NCBI GenBank assembly: GCA_949358305.1
Contig: OX442315.1
Location: 10,318,427 to 10,382,426, forward strand
Direction: 5' to 3'
Length of the DNA: 64,000 nucleotides
Source: Strigamia acuminata
Taxonomy: Eukaryota; Arthropoda; Chilopoda; Geophilomorpha; Linotaeniidae
The translations under genes were made by a program, and so were the position numbers. The notes under the pieces were generated by a model that worked only from the letters and a program-made list of their open reading frames with translations, was not told the origin of the DNA and searched no databases. Below, in pieces: positions 21,790 through 33,643 of the stretch (the stretch's first letter is position 1; each line of letters starts with the position of its first letter).

Positions 21790-21848
21790 ATTGAAAAACT
21801 TGTTTTGCTAGTCGCACCATGTAAGCTTAATTTATTGTGCTATATGTA

Positions 21849-24162
21849 CAGTGGGGGGCAAAAGTAAGTTAACAAACACATCATGTTGATTCTAACGGCT
21901 GTATCTCAAGAAAAAAGAGAGGAAAATCAATGAAATTTTAACTGGATACTTATACATCATCCTACTTTATTCAACTAAAATTTTATCAAAATCTATCCGT
22001 TAGTTTCTGAGAAAAATTTTTTTTTGTTAAGTGACATCAAAAAGTAAGAGGCAAAAGTAAGTTAACATACCCATTATCCACAAACAATTAGCCATTCCCA
22101 TTATAAAATATGCAGCAAATATTAAAATTTATCCATAAACACATGTGTAGTCACTCATACACTTCATTAAAACATCCAAACCACAAGCAATCCCATTGTG
22201 AAACACTGACTGTAAGCAATTGCCTTGACTTTATGCTTAGAATCATTTTTCTGCTAAAATATCCATGTCAAAGGCAGTTTATCATCTGCAAATGGAAGCA
22301 TAATAGTCCTCCAATACTTTTTTATAAGTATATTTGTCAATGATACCTTTAATTTAATGTTGTGGACCGATATCCATACAGGAAACAATCCACAAGGGGC
22401 GCATTTAGAGTCGCGAAAAAACGAATCGCGAATCCAGAAATCGCGAATTTTTTTGCTGTCAGACAGCATGACGCGAATCTGATGTACCGCGAATCCGTGA
22501 ATCGCGATTCGCGATTTAATTGCACACGTAATTAAATCGCGAATCGCGAATTGTGTATCCGCGAATCCGTAAATCGCGAAACCAATGTACCGCGAATCTG
22601 TAAATCGCGAATCCGTAAATCGCCACACACACGCGGTGTACGGCAGCAAAGTTTTAAGGGGGCCGTTTTCATCAGATTTTTTTTATGTTAGTATGTAACG
22701 TCAACGGTGGGTCACTTTTGAAATTTATGTTATAATTATTTATTTATGTATACATTTTGTAAATTATCTCAACAATGAGAAAGCTGATTCCGAAAAATAA
22801 CCAACACACGCTGCTAGGTCTAATTCAAAAGTGATTGTTAATTACAATTCAATGGGTTTGAATACTACAATGGTCCGCTCCCATTGGTTGTTGCAATAAA
22901 CGTTTATCGGACGTATCAACAATGTGCGTGTTACGTCCGTACGTGCGTGTTACGCCCTCTGGCGACGCGCTGTCGTCTGTCTCGAATCCGAAATCTCCAC
23001 AATTTATTAACTAAGTTTACAAGAAAATTGGAAATGATATGCCAAAAAAAGTTACAATGAATACAAGTTGAAATCATTTATTTATTTGCGAAAACCACAA
23101 TTGCCTGGGATTTGTAAACCAAGTCAAGTTGATCAGTTTGATACAAATTAAGCTTTTAATCGTACTTAATATAAGTTGGGTTGATGTTGAAATTATGCTG
23201 TTATTTTGTTGTTATTTTGTAAACTGGATTACTTTTCCATTACTTTTTTTGTAATTTGGTTAAAAGATATTTTCAAGAATTGTACGCGCCATTATTTTAC
23301 TCCGTATTTCGTATTTGAAATGCGGCCATGAAGGAAAGCTGACGATTGACAACTGGGTTGTTTGATTGTTTCCTCTTTTCGCGATATATTTCTTGGCGTT
23401 TTAGTTTCGTTTTTTCGCGGTATATTTTTTCGCGGTATATTTTTTCGCGGTTTATTTTTTCGCGGTTTATTTTTCTCGCGTTTTAGTTTTTTCGCGATAT
23501 ATTATATTCGCGATATATTTCATTTGAGCTTGTAATCGCGAAAATCGCGATTTCTGGATTCGCGATATATTTTTTCGCGACAGTAGCGCCCCCCGATCCA
23601 CAAGCCATTTAACTATTGGGATGGTTTTTCCATATGGATATCGGTCCATAACATTAAATTAAGGGTATCATTGACAAATATACTTATAAAAAGTATTGGA
23701 GGACTGTAATGCTTCCATTTGCAGATGATAAACTGCCTTTGACATGGATATTTCAGCAGAAAAATGATTCTAAGCATAAAGTCAAGGCAATTGCTCACTT
23801 GTCAGTGTTTCACAATGGGATTGCTTGTGGTTTGGATGTTTTAATGAAGTGTATGAGTGACTACACATGTGTTTAAGGATAAATTTTAATATTTGCCGCA
23901 TATTTTATAATGGGAATGGCTAATTGTTTGTGGATAATGGGTATGTTAACTTACTTTTGCCTCTTACTTTTTGATGTCACGTCACAAACAAATTTTTTTC
24001 TCAGAAACTAATGGATAGATTTTGATAAAATTTTAGGTGAATAAAGTAGGATGTTATACAAGCATCCAGTTAAAATTTCATTGATTTTCCTCTCTTTTTT
24101 CCAGAGATACAGCCGTTAGAATCAACATGATGTGTTTGTTAACTTACTTTTGCCCCCCACTG
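21849..24162. mobile_element. Tc1/mariner-like foldback element with long inverted repeats
   Basis: Termini CAGTGGGGGGCAAAAGTAAG and its complement are flanked by TA (21847-21848 and 24163-24164). The inverted arms extend about 500 bp each (to about 22,380 and from about 23,610). No transposase is present. The arms flank an inner insertion (22397-23595). The related sequence near 27,090 shows the empty TA site. Confidence 0.75.
22397..23595. mobile_element. inner non-autonomous DNA element rich in TCGCGA repeats
   Basis: Flanked by a 9-bp direct repeat ATCCACAAG (22388-22396, 23596-23604). Ends GGGCGC...GTCGCGAAAAAA and the complement of CGGGGGGCGCTACTGTCGCGAAAAAA are partly inverted. Subterminal zones carry many copies of TCGCGAATCCG (left) and TTTTTTCGCGGTATAT (right). 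The 8-9 bp duplication suggests a Mutator- or hAT-type element. No transposase. Confidence 0.6.
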
Positions 24163-24562
24163 TAGTTATTAACTTTGCCTTCAAAACAGCAGAAATTATT
24201 AACGATGTCAATTCATGTTCTCGTACAAGTCGTTTTTGCTAAATAATAGTGACATTTGATAGAAAATATGAATTATTTAAATTCAATCAATTGCCAACAC
24301 TTGCAACAAACGCAGCTCCCCAGCAGGGTTGCACGCATTATTGTAACTTGGTAAGTACAACCCCCGGGGGTTGTAGTTGCCGTTAGTTATTTAGCCAAAT
24401 AAGTTACTAGTTACCAACCGTCACTTCTTGGTGAGTCTAGTTACTATTACCATTACGTTAACGTTACATTTCACAATTTATAATTTATAATTTTATAATT
24501 TATACTTGAATGCATTAAAAATTGCGTGCAAAATTATTTATGAATTACTTTTAAAAACATGT

Positions 24563-25791
24563 TGTAATGAATCGCGAGTCTAGGTAGCAGTTAGAGGCGT
24601 TTGAAAGATGCCGCTAGACAGTATGGCTCTAAAGGCCTGGTTTCGTACCTGCCGAGCGATGAGAGTGCGCAGGAAATTGGTAGCTAACACCCTCCAGATA
24701 CTGTACACAACACTAATTTTTATTTGTTGCCGGGTATCCCGAGCTGTAAAATCGGAGACAGAATGTCTAGCAGTTGCGAGAATCAAAAGTCCACGCGTGA
24801 TTCGCAACGTATCGCGTAACCACACGAAGTTAAACGGGTACTGCTCGCAACGTATCGTGTATAACACAAAGTTAAACGAGAATTCCCCGCAACATATCGC
24901 AGGAAAACACGAATTTAAACGAATACGCGCTTCGTCTCGACTCGTAAACAATGCCAAACCGTCGAGTTAAGAATGGATAAGAATGGGCAAGTTCCACGTG
25001 CTTATACTACGCACGGACCCAAACTCTATCATCAAACCTGACTCAACGCTTAATTAATGCTAAAGCCCTTGCGTAAGGCGGCAAAACTAAGCTAAACGCG
25101 CGCAAGCGAAATAAAGAGACACAACTTCGAACTAATGGCCAACTAATCCTGTTAGGCCTCAGAAGACGCGTCACGGCGCTAAAAATGAACGGAAAAAGGT
25201 GTGGAAAACATACGGAAAACGAGTGGTTTAAAATGGTGAATTCAATCACTGAACGATGAATGAAAAACAGCTACGACCGTGTTTCAGTGTCGTAGTGCGG
25301 AAAGAAAGCTGCGAAGTGAGCTCTCGAAGTGAATCAAGCTAGGTAATGAACACCGGCTATCAAATAGCACCTACGCGTTCGGCTGTCCAAGCGAGACTGA
25401 CTCGAGAAAAGGAAAAAAGGGGAGAAGATAAACTTGGGCTGGAATAAACCAGTCCAAGCTCACCCAATCACAGAGAGGTCAGAATCCAATCAGCGCTGTC
25501 AGTGCATACTGATGAGTATGACTTATGACGACGCGTGCTGACTGAAATAGATATGCAAAAGAAATTGCATCGAAATTATAAACGAAAGACAGAAAACTAG
25601 AAAGAAATAGGAGAAAAGAAGGTGAAAATTGAGTAAAGTTAGGAAGAAGTAAGAGATAAACTAGAGCGAATTCACAATTTAACATAAAACAAAACAACAA
25701 AGGTATGAGAATGACGAATTGGGTTTAATCACAACATAAAACACGGGGAAACAAGGCATACAACTTGTACGCGTGAACACCGGCCGTGACA
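24563..25791. mobile_element. solo LTR, 1229 bp
   Basis: Reads TGTAATGAATCG...GGCCGTGACA with a 4-bp duplication ATGT at 24559-24562 and 25792-25795. The unoccupied equivalent is at 33357-33370. The reverse complement begins TGTCACGGCCGG, a start common among Gypsy-type LTRs and similar to the LTR fragment at 51074-51198. The internal region is lost, presumably by LTR-LTR recombination. Element strand is probably minus. Confidence 0.75.
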
Positions 25792-25960
25792 ATGTTAATA
25801 AATACAATTATTCAGAGCTACAGTAACAAAAATTATATATAATTAGCAAAATAAATAAATTGAGAAAGATAATTTTACCGTTTTGAATGTATTTCAATGT
25901 TATCAACCAGAAATTAATGTTATTTTATTTTAAAAATATGTTATTACTTACAATCGATCC

Positions 25961-26040
25961 AGAGCGTAAGTAGCTTAATTGGTACAACAGTTGTCTGAAA
26001 GGCAAACAGAGGATCTGCGTTCACCTCCTGGCTCGTGACT
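25961..26040 (+). other. tRNA-like sequence (tRNA-Phe-like pseudogene or SINE head)
   Basis: Contains an A-box-like TAGCTTAATTGGTA and an anticodon-arm-like TTGT-CTGAAAG-GCAA with anticodon GAA. The acceptor and T arms do not pair properly. It is absent from the related repeat copy at 33,545, so it is probably an insertion. Not a functional tRNA as it stands. Confidence 0.3.
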
Positions 26041-26130
26041 CCTCAGTGTCCGAGACATTTTGTTTTTTCAACCAGAATTTAAGGCTGGAGTTAAACCATT
26101 CAATTTTTTTTCTCTAGTAGTAGACCATCG

Positions 26131-26728
26131 TACGTGAGTGTCGAGAGGAAAATAGCAAAGATATTTTCCTAACAACTGTGTGTTGTCAAGCGCCATTTCT
26201 GACGCTTTAAGCTTGCAACAGTCGTTGCAAGCCTTTCCTTTGTTTCCCGCATTATTCAGCGACTTGTCACTCTTCTCCATTATCGTATATTATTCTCTCA
26301 TATTATATTGTATTAAAACGTAATAAAAAGTGTACATTTGAATTGATAAACTGTCTTTTTATTTCTCTCTCTTATAAATTAACCCTAGATAATTTTCGGC
26401 CGCGATATAAGTCTTTTTAAGCATTCACCTGCGGTTTCTATTTATTTTACTAGAATTTAAGTAGATAAAAACCCGGATTGCTGCAAATTTTAGTAGTAAT
26501 CTCCAGAATATGAATAAAACTTAAATTTCAGACCCAAAATTCAATATAATTATTCATCTGGGCTTTTTTTAAAAAAAAAAAACAAGAAAAAAAAGTTTTT
26601 CACTTATACCGGCATGTTTCGTTTTATATCGGCATGCCGGTATACCCTTTTTGGACAAAATTTTAAAAACCTGCTAAACCAATTCCCAACGGCATGCCAC
26701 CTTATGTGAGGTAATATGGTAGTCTGCT
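26131..26728. other. intergenic, nothing recognised
   Basis: AT-rich sequence with an A-tract near 26,571-26,595. No ORF of interest. Confidence 0.4.
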
Positions 26729-27361
26729 TGAAGATCAGGCGCCCAGTCTAGAGAGTCTAGAGAGTCTCTTCCTGAAGAATGGACACACCTCTAGACCAGC
26801 AACTATTTGCCAAACTTGCAAGTTAACATGACAATTTCTTACCTGAATAATAAAATTGCTTTTGCTGCACTTGTGCTGCTTCCTGCCTGCTTGACACACA
26901 CTAGATAGTGTCAAAACAAAATAAATGTTCCAACTAACATGACATTGAAAAACTTGTATCGCTAGTCGTACCATCTAATTAGTGTGCTATATCTACTTAT
27001 TAACTTTGCCTTCAAAACATAGTAATTATTAACGATGTCAATTCATGTTCTCATCGGTAGTCGCACCATGTAATTAGTGTGCTACATGTAGTTATTAACT
27101 TTGCCTTCAACTCATAGTAATTATTAACGATGTCAATTCATGTTGTCGTGCAATTTTTTTTTGCTAAATAATTCTAGTGACATTTGATAGAAAATATGAA
27201 TTATTTAAATTCAATCAATTGGCAACAAAGGCAGCTCCCCAGCAGGGTTGCACGCATTATTGTAACTTGGTAAGTAGTTATTTAGCAATAAAATGTAACT
27301 AGTTACCAACCATCACTTCTACATGAGTCCAGTTACTACAACTATATTATCATTACGTTAC
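26729..27361. repeat. dispersed/tandem repeat R, copy 3 (left part)
   Basis: Continues at 33239-33643 after the BEL/Pao insertion. It contains an internal ~100-bp tandem duplication (about 26,946-27,045 and 27,046-27,145), seen as two successive copies of the TTATTAACTTTGCCTTCAA block. Confidence 0.6.
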
Positions 27362-27668
27362 TGTGGAAACTGAAGTTCCTGAAGAAGCCAACGTTTAGGG
27401 GGGAATTGGAGGTGGCGCCATGTTTGGCCACCAGAGGGTCACTTCGGTGACCCACTCTGTATTGGGACATTTTATTGATGGATTAAGGGGGGGGAATAGA
27501 ACATTTACCTATTTCCTGTTTTGAATAAAATATTCACTGTCAAATGTAAATCCGTGTGAACGCGTGCTTTATTTGTCATCCACAAGAATCAGCCAAATTT
27601 CGGAAACATCGTGAAACCAAAGTAACTTTTAATTGTCCAATATTATCTTAGGAGTTGCAAAAGCAACA
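27362..27668 (+). repeat. 5' LTR of the BEL/Pao element
   Basis: 307 bp, TG...CA. It contains TTTTGAATAAAATATTC, a likely polyadenylation signal. Pairs with 32932-33238. Confidence 0.9.
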
Positions 27669-27670
27669 TA

Positions 27671-27688
27671 TGGTGCCGAAAACCCGGG
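27671..27688 (+). promoter_or_regulatory. primer binding site, tRNA-Phe type
   Basis: TGGTGCCGAAAACCCGGGA follows the LTR after two bases. It is complementary to the 3' end of the conserved animal tRNA-Phe with one extra A in the run. Confidence 0.65.
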
Positions 27689-27723
27689 ACTTTTTAAAAG
27701 AAAACCAAGGAAAATCGATCGCA

Positions 27724-29502
27724 ATGGCAGATTTGGAGAAAAACCGAAGACAAAGGGAAGCCGCGAGGACTAACATTCGAAACATTTTCAACACTTTGAA
27801 AAATGAACTGAAGCAAGATCCGGTAAATGAAGTAAAGCTTTTGTGCATACAAGCACAGTTACTTTTAAAGGGACCAAAGATCGAGAAATTGGACATTCTG
27901 GTGGCCGACGCAATCACCGAAATGGACGAGGTCGCAGAAGATACTACAACAGCCGAGGAGTTTCAAGACGAATTGGTAGCGGCGAAAATCAGGTTGGAAC
28001 TGGCATTGAAGGAAATCGCACAACTGAAAACGCAAGTACCGAATCCAAATTTACCAATTATTAATCCCGCTATCGTTAACGCGCCGATCGGAGGCCAACA
28101 ATGCACAAGTATGAAATTGCCGAAGCTGGAAATTGCCAAATTTAGGAGAACACCCGAAACGTGGACTCAATTCTGGGGAGACTTCCAGTTAAGCGTGCAT
28201 AACAACACTTCGCTTCCCAAAACGGCGAAGTTCGTGTATTTACGATCGCTGGTCGAAGGATTGGCCGCCAACGCGATAAGTGGACTCACGGTAACGGATG
28301 AAAATTACGACAGCGCGGTCGTTTTGTTGGCAAGTAGATTTGGTAAACCGGACTTGATAATAAATGCACACATGCAAAAATTCCTCGAGGTGAAGCCCGT
28401 GAAAAATGCAGACGATGTTGTTGCACTTCGAGAACTTTATGATTATTGCGACCTCCACATAACAAGTTTAGGAAATTTAGGAGTGGATGCATCAACGTTT
28501 GGGGCACTCTTGGGCCCAATTTTAACTCGTGCGACGCCCGATTCGATGCAACACGACTTCTCCAGATCCAGAGGCGATTTACCCTGGTCAATGACCGATT
28601 TTTTGAAGTTTTTCCGATTCGAGATCGAGATGCGCGAAAGGACAAAAGCGATGAGTGAGAAAAACAACTTGATCGAGAAGAAAGAAGCAACCACGAAAAA
28701 ACAAGAGGAGGTAACTAAGAAAATAAATACAAAAACTAATCCACTTGGCTCCGCCGCAGCGTTGGCAGCGATTACGTACAAATGCACGTTCTGCCAAAAA
28801 GAAGAACACACGAGTCCTGACTGTCCACTGACACTAGCCGAACGTAAAGCTGCGTGCATGAAGTCCCGAAGGTGTTATCGTTGTCTCAAGGAAGGACACA
28901 TCGCGTACAAATGCAAAACCCGATTTCGATGCAAGAAATGCGACAAAAATCATCACACTTACCTGTGCGACGCTGAAGAGAAGAAACCGATTGAAACGCT
29001 GACTTCCTCCGCCGTTTTGGAGCAGGAACAACCGGTATCCGTGATGTTTTTGCAAGTCCTCGTTGTAGATGCGTGCGGACAATCGAAAAAGCGTAAAGTT
29101 CAGTGTTTTTTGGATGGCGGATCGCAAAAAACGTTTATTACGGAGAAATTGTCTCGAGAACTCAACTTGGAACGAGTTGGCGAACAAGATATTGCATTGT
29201 TAACTTTTGGAGCAACCGAACCAACAATTGCAAAAAGACATCGAGTGAAATTGTTAATAAATAATTGCGATAACATTGCCTTTAATTTAGAAGTCGAAGC
29301 ACTAGAAACTCCGTGGATCACGCCAGCGTTGAAGGGACAGACTGACCAGAGAATACTGAGCGAACTGAAAAAACACAACATTGGCAAGCAACGGAAATGT
29401 TCAAATGGACGATGGAGTTTCAATTTTGATCGGGGTGGACAATTTTTGGAAAGTGACCACCGGAAAACAACACCGACTTGGAGAAAATTTAATGGCAATT
29501 GA
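27724..29502 (+). pseudogene. gag: BEL/Pao Gag-protease reading frame, ends after a frameshift
   Basis: The start chosen is the ATG at 27724 (good context); the earlier ATG at 27670 lies in the primer site. It carries an N-terminal coiled-coil-like charged region and a DUF1759-type Gag domain (about residues 130-280, with the ETWTQFW motif). A cluster of CCHC/Cys-rich zinc knuckles follows (CTFCQKEEHTSPDC, CYRCLKEGHIAYKC), then the start of a DUF1758 protease with FLDGGSQ. Around 29,370-29,410 the family sequence leaves this frame and continues in the frame of 29381-29626. The tail to 29502 is out-of-frame read-through. Confidence 0.85.
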
Positions 29503-32281
29503 AACGATTTTCGGTTGGACGTTGCACGGCTCATCTGGGGAGAATAAAGAAACAGTTTCGGCGCTCGTACGGGTAAATAAAATCCTTGCAATAGACAATA
29601 CTAATGAGCTTTTGGAGAAATTTTAGAGTTTGGAGGCAATCGGGATTAAACACGAGACCGTGGACCGGAACGAGGACGAGGAACAAACGTTAAAGCGATT
29701 CAAAGAAAGCATCGAGTGGGTAAAAGACCACTACGAGGTCGAACTGCCGTGGAAATTGAACGCCAAAGAACTGGACGACAACCGACAACCAGCATTGAAA
29801 AGATTTTGGAGTTTGGTCAACCGATTTAGAAAAAATCCAAAACTGTATTTGCAATACAAAGAAGTGATCGCGGAGCAACTTAGAACTGGAATCGTCGAGG
29901 AAGTACCACAAGAAAACGAAGAAAATAATCCAATTTATTATATTCCACACAGACCCGTGATCGACGAGACAAGAGCAACGACCAAACTCAGAATTGTGTA
30001 CGACGCATCATCACACTCGAAAGGATGCTTCTCGTTGAACGACTGTTTATACAAGGGACCGAACTTGTTGCCAAAATTACTAAATGTGATTCTCAAATTT
30101 AGAACAGGAGTCATCGCAGCCATCGCGGATATTGAAAAAGCCTTCCATCGCATCCATTTGAAGAAAAAGGAACGCGATGTCATGAGATTTCTTTGGCTCG
30201 AGGAAAACTGGAATGGAACCGAACCGGCGAAGATAAGAGAACTCAGACAAACCCGAGTACCGTTCGGCACATCTCCCAGCCCTTTTCTCCTCTCGGCCAC
30301 CATCGATCATCATGTTGAGAACTTTAAGGAAGAATATCCAGAAACGTGCAAGCGATTGGAGGACGAGCGGTATGTAGACGACCTCATTTCAAGTATAAAC
30401 AATTTAAAGACTGCTATAAAACTGTACCGTGAAAGTTGTGAAATTCTGAGGAAAGCGGATATGAGACTAACAAAGTGGAAGACTAACTGTGAACAACTGA
30501 GAAAAATAATTGTAACTGATGACCCGACTTGTGAAGAATCTCTCTCTCAACAAGAGACTAAAGTTTTGGGGGTGGGGTGGAACACAAGAACCGATGAATT
30601 AAGTTTAGACATTGCGGAATTAATTAACGGGGTCGAATTAACTAAATACACAAAAAGATCAATTATTAGAACAACAGCTATGATTTTCGACCCATTGGGA
30701 TTTGCTCATCCCTTTGTGGTCACGGCTAAGATTTTATTCCAAGAATTATGGAAACTTGGGGTTGGATGGGACGAGAAAATCCCAGAATATGTGAAAAAAA
30801 CTTGGGAAGAATGGTGTGCTCAAATACCATATCTAAATGATTTAAAAATTCCACGATATTTATTAAACTGGGGAGGAATTAATGTAAAAAGGGAAATTCA
30901 CATCTTCTGCGACGCCAGTCCTCGGGCATACGGCGTGGTAGCTTATGCTCGAGTCCTGGACTCGAATACAAGTGCAATTAACATTTCCTTTATCGTTTCT
31001 AAATGTAGAGTAGCACCGCTTAAGGAACTAACCCTTCCTAAGTTAGAACTGATGGGAGCATTGCTGGCAGCCCGACTTGTGCCGACGCTGCAGTCGACAA
31101 TCGGATGCGACAATGTAACAATCTGGACCGACTCGAAAATAGTGCTGTGTTGGTTGCGAGAAACGAAGAATCGTCCCGTCACATTTGTCTTCAATCGTGT
31201 AAAAGAAATTGGGGAAACAGTAAACACCAACTGTTGGCGCCATTGCCCGGGCAAGGAGAATCCGGCAGACCTACTAACACGGGGCGTAACGGTACAAGAA
31301 CTAACAAATAGTGATTTTTGGCAGAAAGGACCGCAGTGGTTAAGTGGCGACGATTCGAATTGGCCAACTGAAACTGACATTGCAAAAACAACGGATACGA
31401 GCGAAGAAGTCCAAGTGAACGCGATAAATGAACAAATCCAGATAATTGACTACACACGGTTCGGTCGATGGTCGAAATTAAAGAAAACGACTGCGTGGGT
31501 ATTACGGTTTGTTAAAAACTTGCGAATTGAAGATAAAATCACGGGAGAATTGAGCGGAGACGAGATTGAAACGGGAGAGAGATACTGGATAAAATATTTG
31601 CAAAACTTTTATTTTCATCGAGAACTAAAGTGTCTACAGAAAGGAGAACTCGTAGAAAAAACCTCACCGCTGTTGCAATTTTCCCCGACGATAGACGAGA
31701 ACGAATTGATGCGTGCAACACACAGATGGGCGCTAGCAGAAATTGAACGCGACATCCGAGAGCCATACATCTTGCCGTGTAACAATTATGTAACGAATTT
31801 GATTATTACAAAAGAGCACGAACGAACAATGCATGGAGGACTGGCAGACACGCTCAGCAGTTTTCGCGAACGATTTTGGATCCCACGAGCCAGGAAAACA
31901 ATCAAGGCGGTACTGAGCAAATGCGTGCTCTGCCGAAAAATGCAGGGACGATTGGCGAAAGAGCGATGGGGACTGATGCCACTCGACCGCATAACGCCGA
32001 GTGCACCATTCGAGACAACTGGCGTGGATTTTGCAGGACCACTGTACTCCAATCAGGGTGAAAAACTTTATATCGCTTTGTTTACGTGTGCGGTCACGAG
32101 AGCCGTACACTTGGAGATACTTTCAAATTTATCAACAGATCGATTTGTTGACACGTTTAAGCGATTTGTGGGAAGGAGAGGGATACCGACGACCGTGTAT
32201 TCAGACAACGCCAAAACTTTCAAGAGAACGGATCGCGAATTGAGTGTATTTTTGAACGAAGTATTAGTGGGACGATTTTGA
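29381..32281 (+). pseudogene. pol: BEL/Pao Pol: protease end, RT, RNase H, integrase start
   Basis: One frame, interrupted by TAG at 29624-29626. It carries the end of the protease-linker (LIGVDNFW), reverse transcriptase with YVDD followed by LISS (about 30,371), the Pao-type peptidase A17 linker, RNase H starting at IFCDASPRA, an HHCC integrase zinc finger (HERTMHGG ... CVLCRKMQ) and the first two integrase acidic residues (GVDFAGP, YSDNAKTF). It ends at TGA 32279-32281. Both stops fit single C-to-T changes from CAG and CGA, which is inference. Confidence 0.85.
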
Positions 32282-32968
32282 GAATTTCTGAATGTGCGGA
32301 AAATTACCTGGAAGTTCATCGTCGAGACCGCGCCGTGGTGGGGCGGTTTTTGGGAACGCATGGTGCGGTCGGTGAAAATCGCTTTAAAGAAGACAATCGG
32401 ACGCACGTCTCTAGACTTTGAAGGACTCTCGACTGTGTTGGTCGAAGTAGAAGCCGTGGTAAATTCACGACCATTGACATACGTCTACGACAGCCCGGCA
32501 GAACCAGATCCACTCACACCCGCACATTTTCTTGTGGGGAAACGTCTAATAAGTTTACCTAACGTTCCTAGCCTTACAGATCGACCAGAAGTACAAGTTC
32601 GGATTTTGAAAATTTGGAAACAACGCCAGACGATTATTGCCCATTTCTGGAAGAGATGGACACATGAGTACCTCGTCGAGTTACGACAACAAAGAGGAAA
32701 TTCGAGCAACACGAAGTTTCGAGTAGGCGACTTGGCTTTAATCGAGGACCAGAACCAGCCAAGACTCACTTGGAAAATCGGAAGAATAACCGACGTGAAA
32801 GTCGGTCGCGACGGGCTAATTAGATCTTGTGAATTGCAGCTTCCCAACCGAACAAGACTTCGCCGACCGATTCAACGACTATGTCCCCTCGAGATTGAAA
32901 ACGAGTTGGAACGTCCCCGGGAGGGGGGGACTGTGGAAACTGAAGTTCCTGAAGAAGCCAACGTTTAG
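32282..32968 (+). pseudogene. BEL/Pao integrase C-terminal part
   Basis: Same frame as the upstream Pol, separated only by the TGA at 32279-32281. It supplies the third catalytic acidic residue (APWWGGFWERMV) and the DUF5641-like C-terminal domain (FRVGDLALIED). The stop therefore splits the integrase catalytic triad. Confidence 0.85.
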
Positions 32969-33238
32969 GGGGGAATTGGAGGTGGCGCCATGTTTGGCCA
33001 CCAGAGGGTCACTTCGGTGACCCACTCTGTATTGGGACATTTTATTGATGGATTAAGGGGGGGGAATAGAACATTTACCTATTTCCTGTTTTGAATAAAA
33101 TATTCACTGTCAAATTTAAATCCGTGTGAACGCGTGCTTTATTTGTCATCCACAAGAATCAGCCAAATTTCGGAAACATCGTGAAACCAAAGTAACTTTT
33201 AATTGTCCAATATTATCTTAGGAGTTGCAAAAGCAACA
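32932..33238 (+). repeat. 3' LTR of the BEL/Pao element
   Basis: 307 bp, preceded by the purine tract GGGAGGGGGGGAC. One base differs from the 5' LTR. Confidence 0.9.
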
Positions 33239-33643
33239 GTTACCGTTAAATTTTACAATTTATAATCTATAATTTATAATTTTGTAATTTTATAATTTAT
33301 ACTTGAATGCATTAAAAATTGCGTGCAAGTTTATTATTTATGGATTCTTTTTAAAAACATGTTAATAAATACAATTATTCAGAGCTAGAGTGACAAAAAT
33401 TATACGGAGTATATAAGTTAATTAGCGAAATGAATAAATTGAGAAAGATAATTTTGCTGTTTTCAATGTCTAAATGAATTTCAATGTTGCCAACCAGAAA
33501 TTAATGTTTTTTTTATTTTAAAAATATGTTATTACTTACAATCGATCCTCAGTGTCCGAGCCATTTCGTTTTTTCAATAGAACTTAAGACTGGAATTAAA
33601 CCATTCAATTTTTTTTCTCCGGTAGTTGTAGAATGTTGTTGCT
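33239..33643. repeat. dispersed/tandem repeat R, copy 3 (right part)
   Basis: Matches 24,470-24,562 joined to 25,792-26,130 of copy 2, without the solo LTR and tRNA-like inserts. The block AATAAATACAATTATTCAGA marks the join. Confidence 0.6.

Larger units (their letters stand above)
21109..26130. repeat. dispersed/tandem repeat R, copy 2, interrupted by several transposons
   Basis: Repeat R is present as separated blocks 21109-21314, 21790-21848, 24163-24562, 25792-25960 and 26041-26130. The gaps hold a 475-bp MITE, a mariner-like foldback, a solo LTR and a tRNA-like insert. Copy 3 lacks these inserts and so shows the empty sites. Confidence 0.6.
27357..33243 (+). mobile_element. BEL/Pao LTR retrotransposon, coding region broken
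   Basis: 5877-bp element (27362-33238) with 307-bp LTRs, TG...CA ends and the 5-bp duplication GTTAC (27357-27361, 33239-33243) typical of BEL/Pao. Layout: LTR, tRNA-Phe-type primer site, gag and protease, RT, RNase H, integrase, purine tract (32923-32930), LTR. The LTRs differ at one noticed base (27546 G versus 33116 T). One frameshift and two in-frame stops interrupt the polyprotein, so this copy is recent but not autonomous. Confidence 0.92.

Noticed and set aside
22397-22640. TCGCGAATCCG repeats as a CRISPR array
   Set aside because: Units are short, irregular and palindromic without uniform spacers, within a eukaryotic DNA transposon.
24580-24970. Opposed 120-125 codon ORFs in the solo LTR
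   Set aside because: Overlapping on both strands inside an LTR, without family features.
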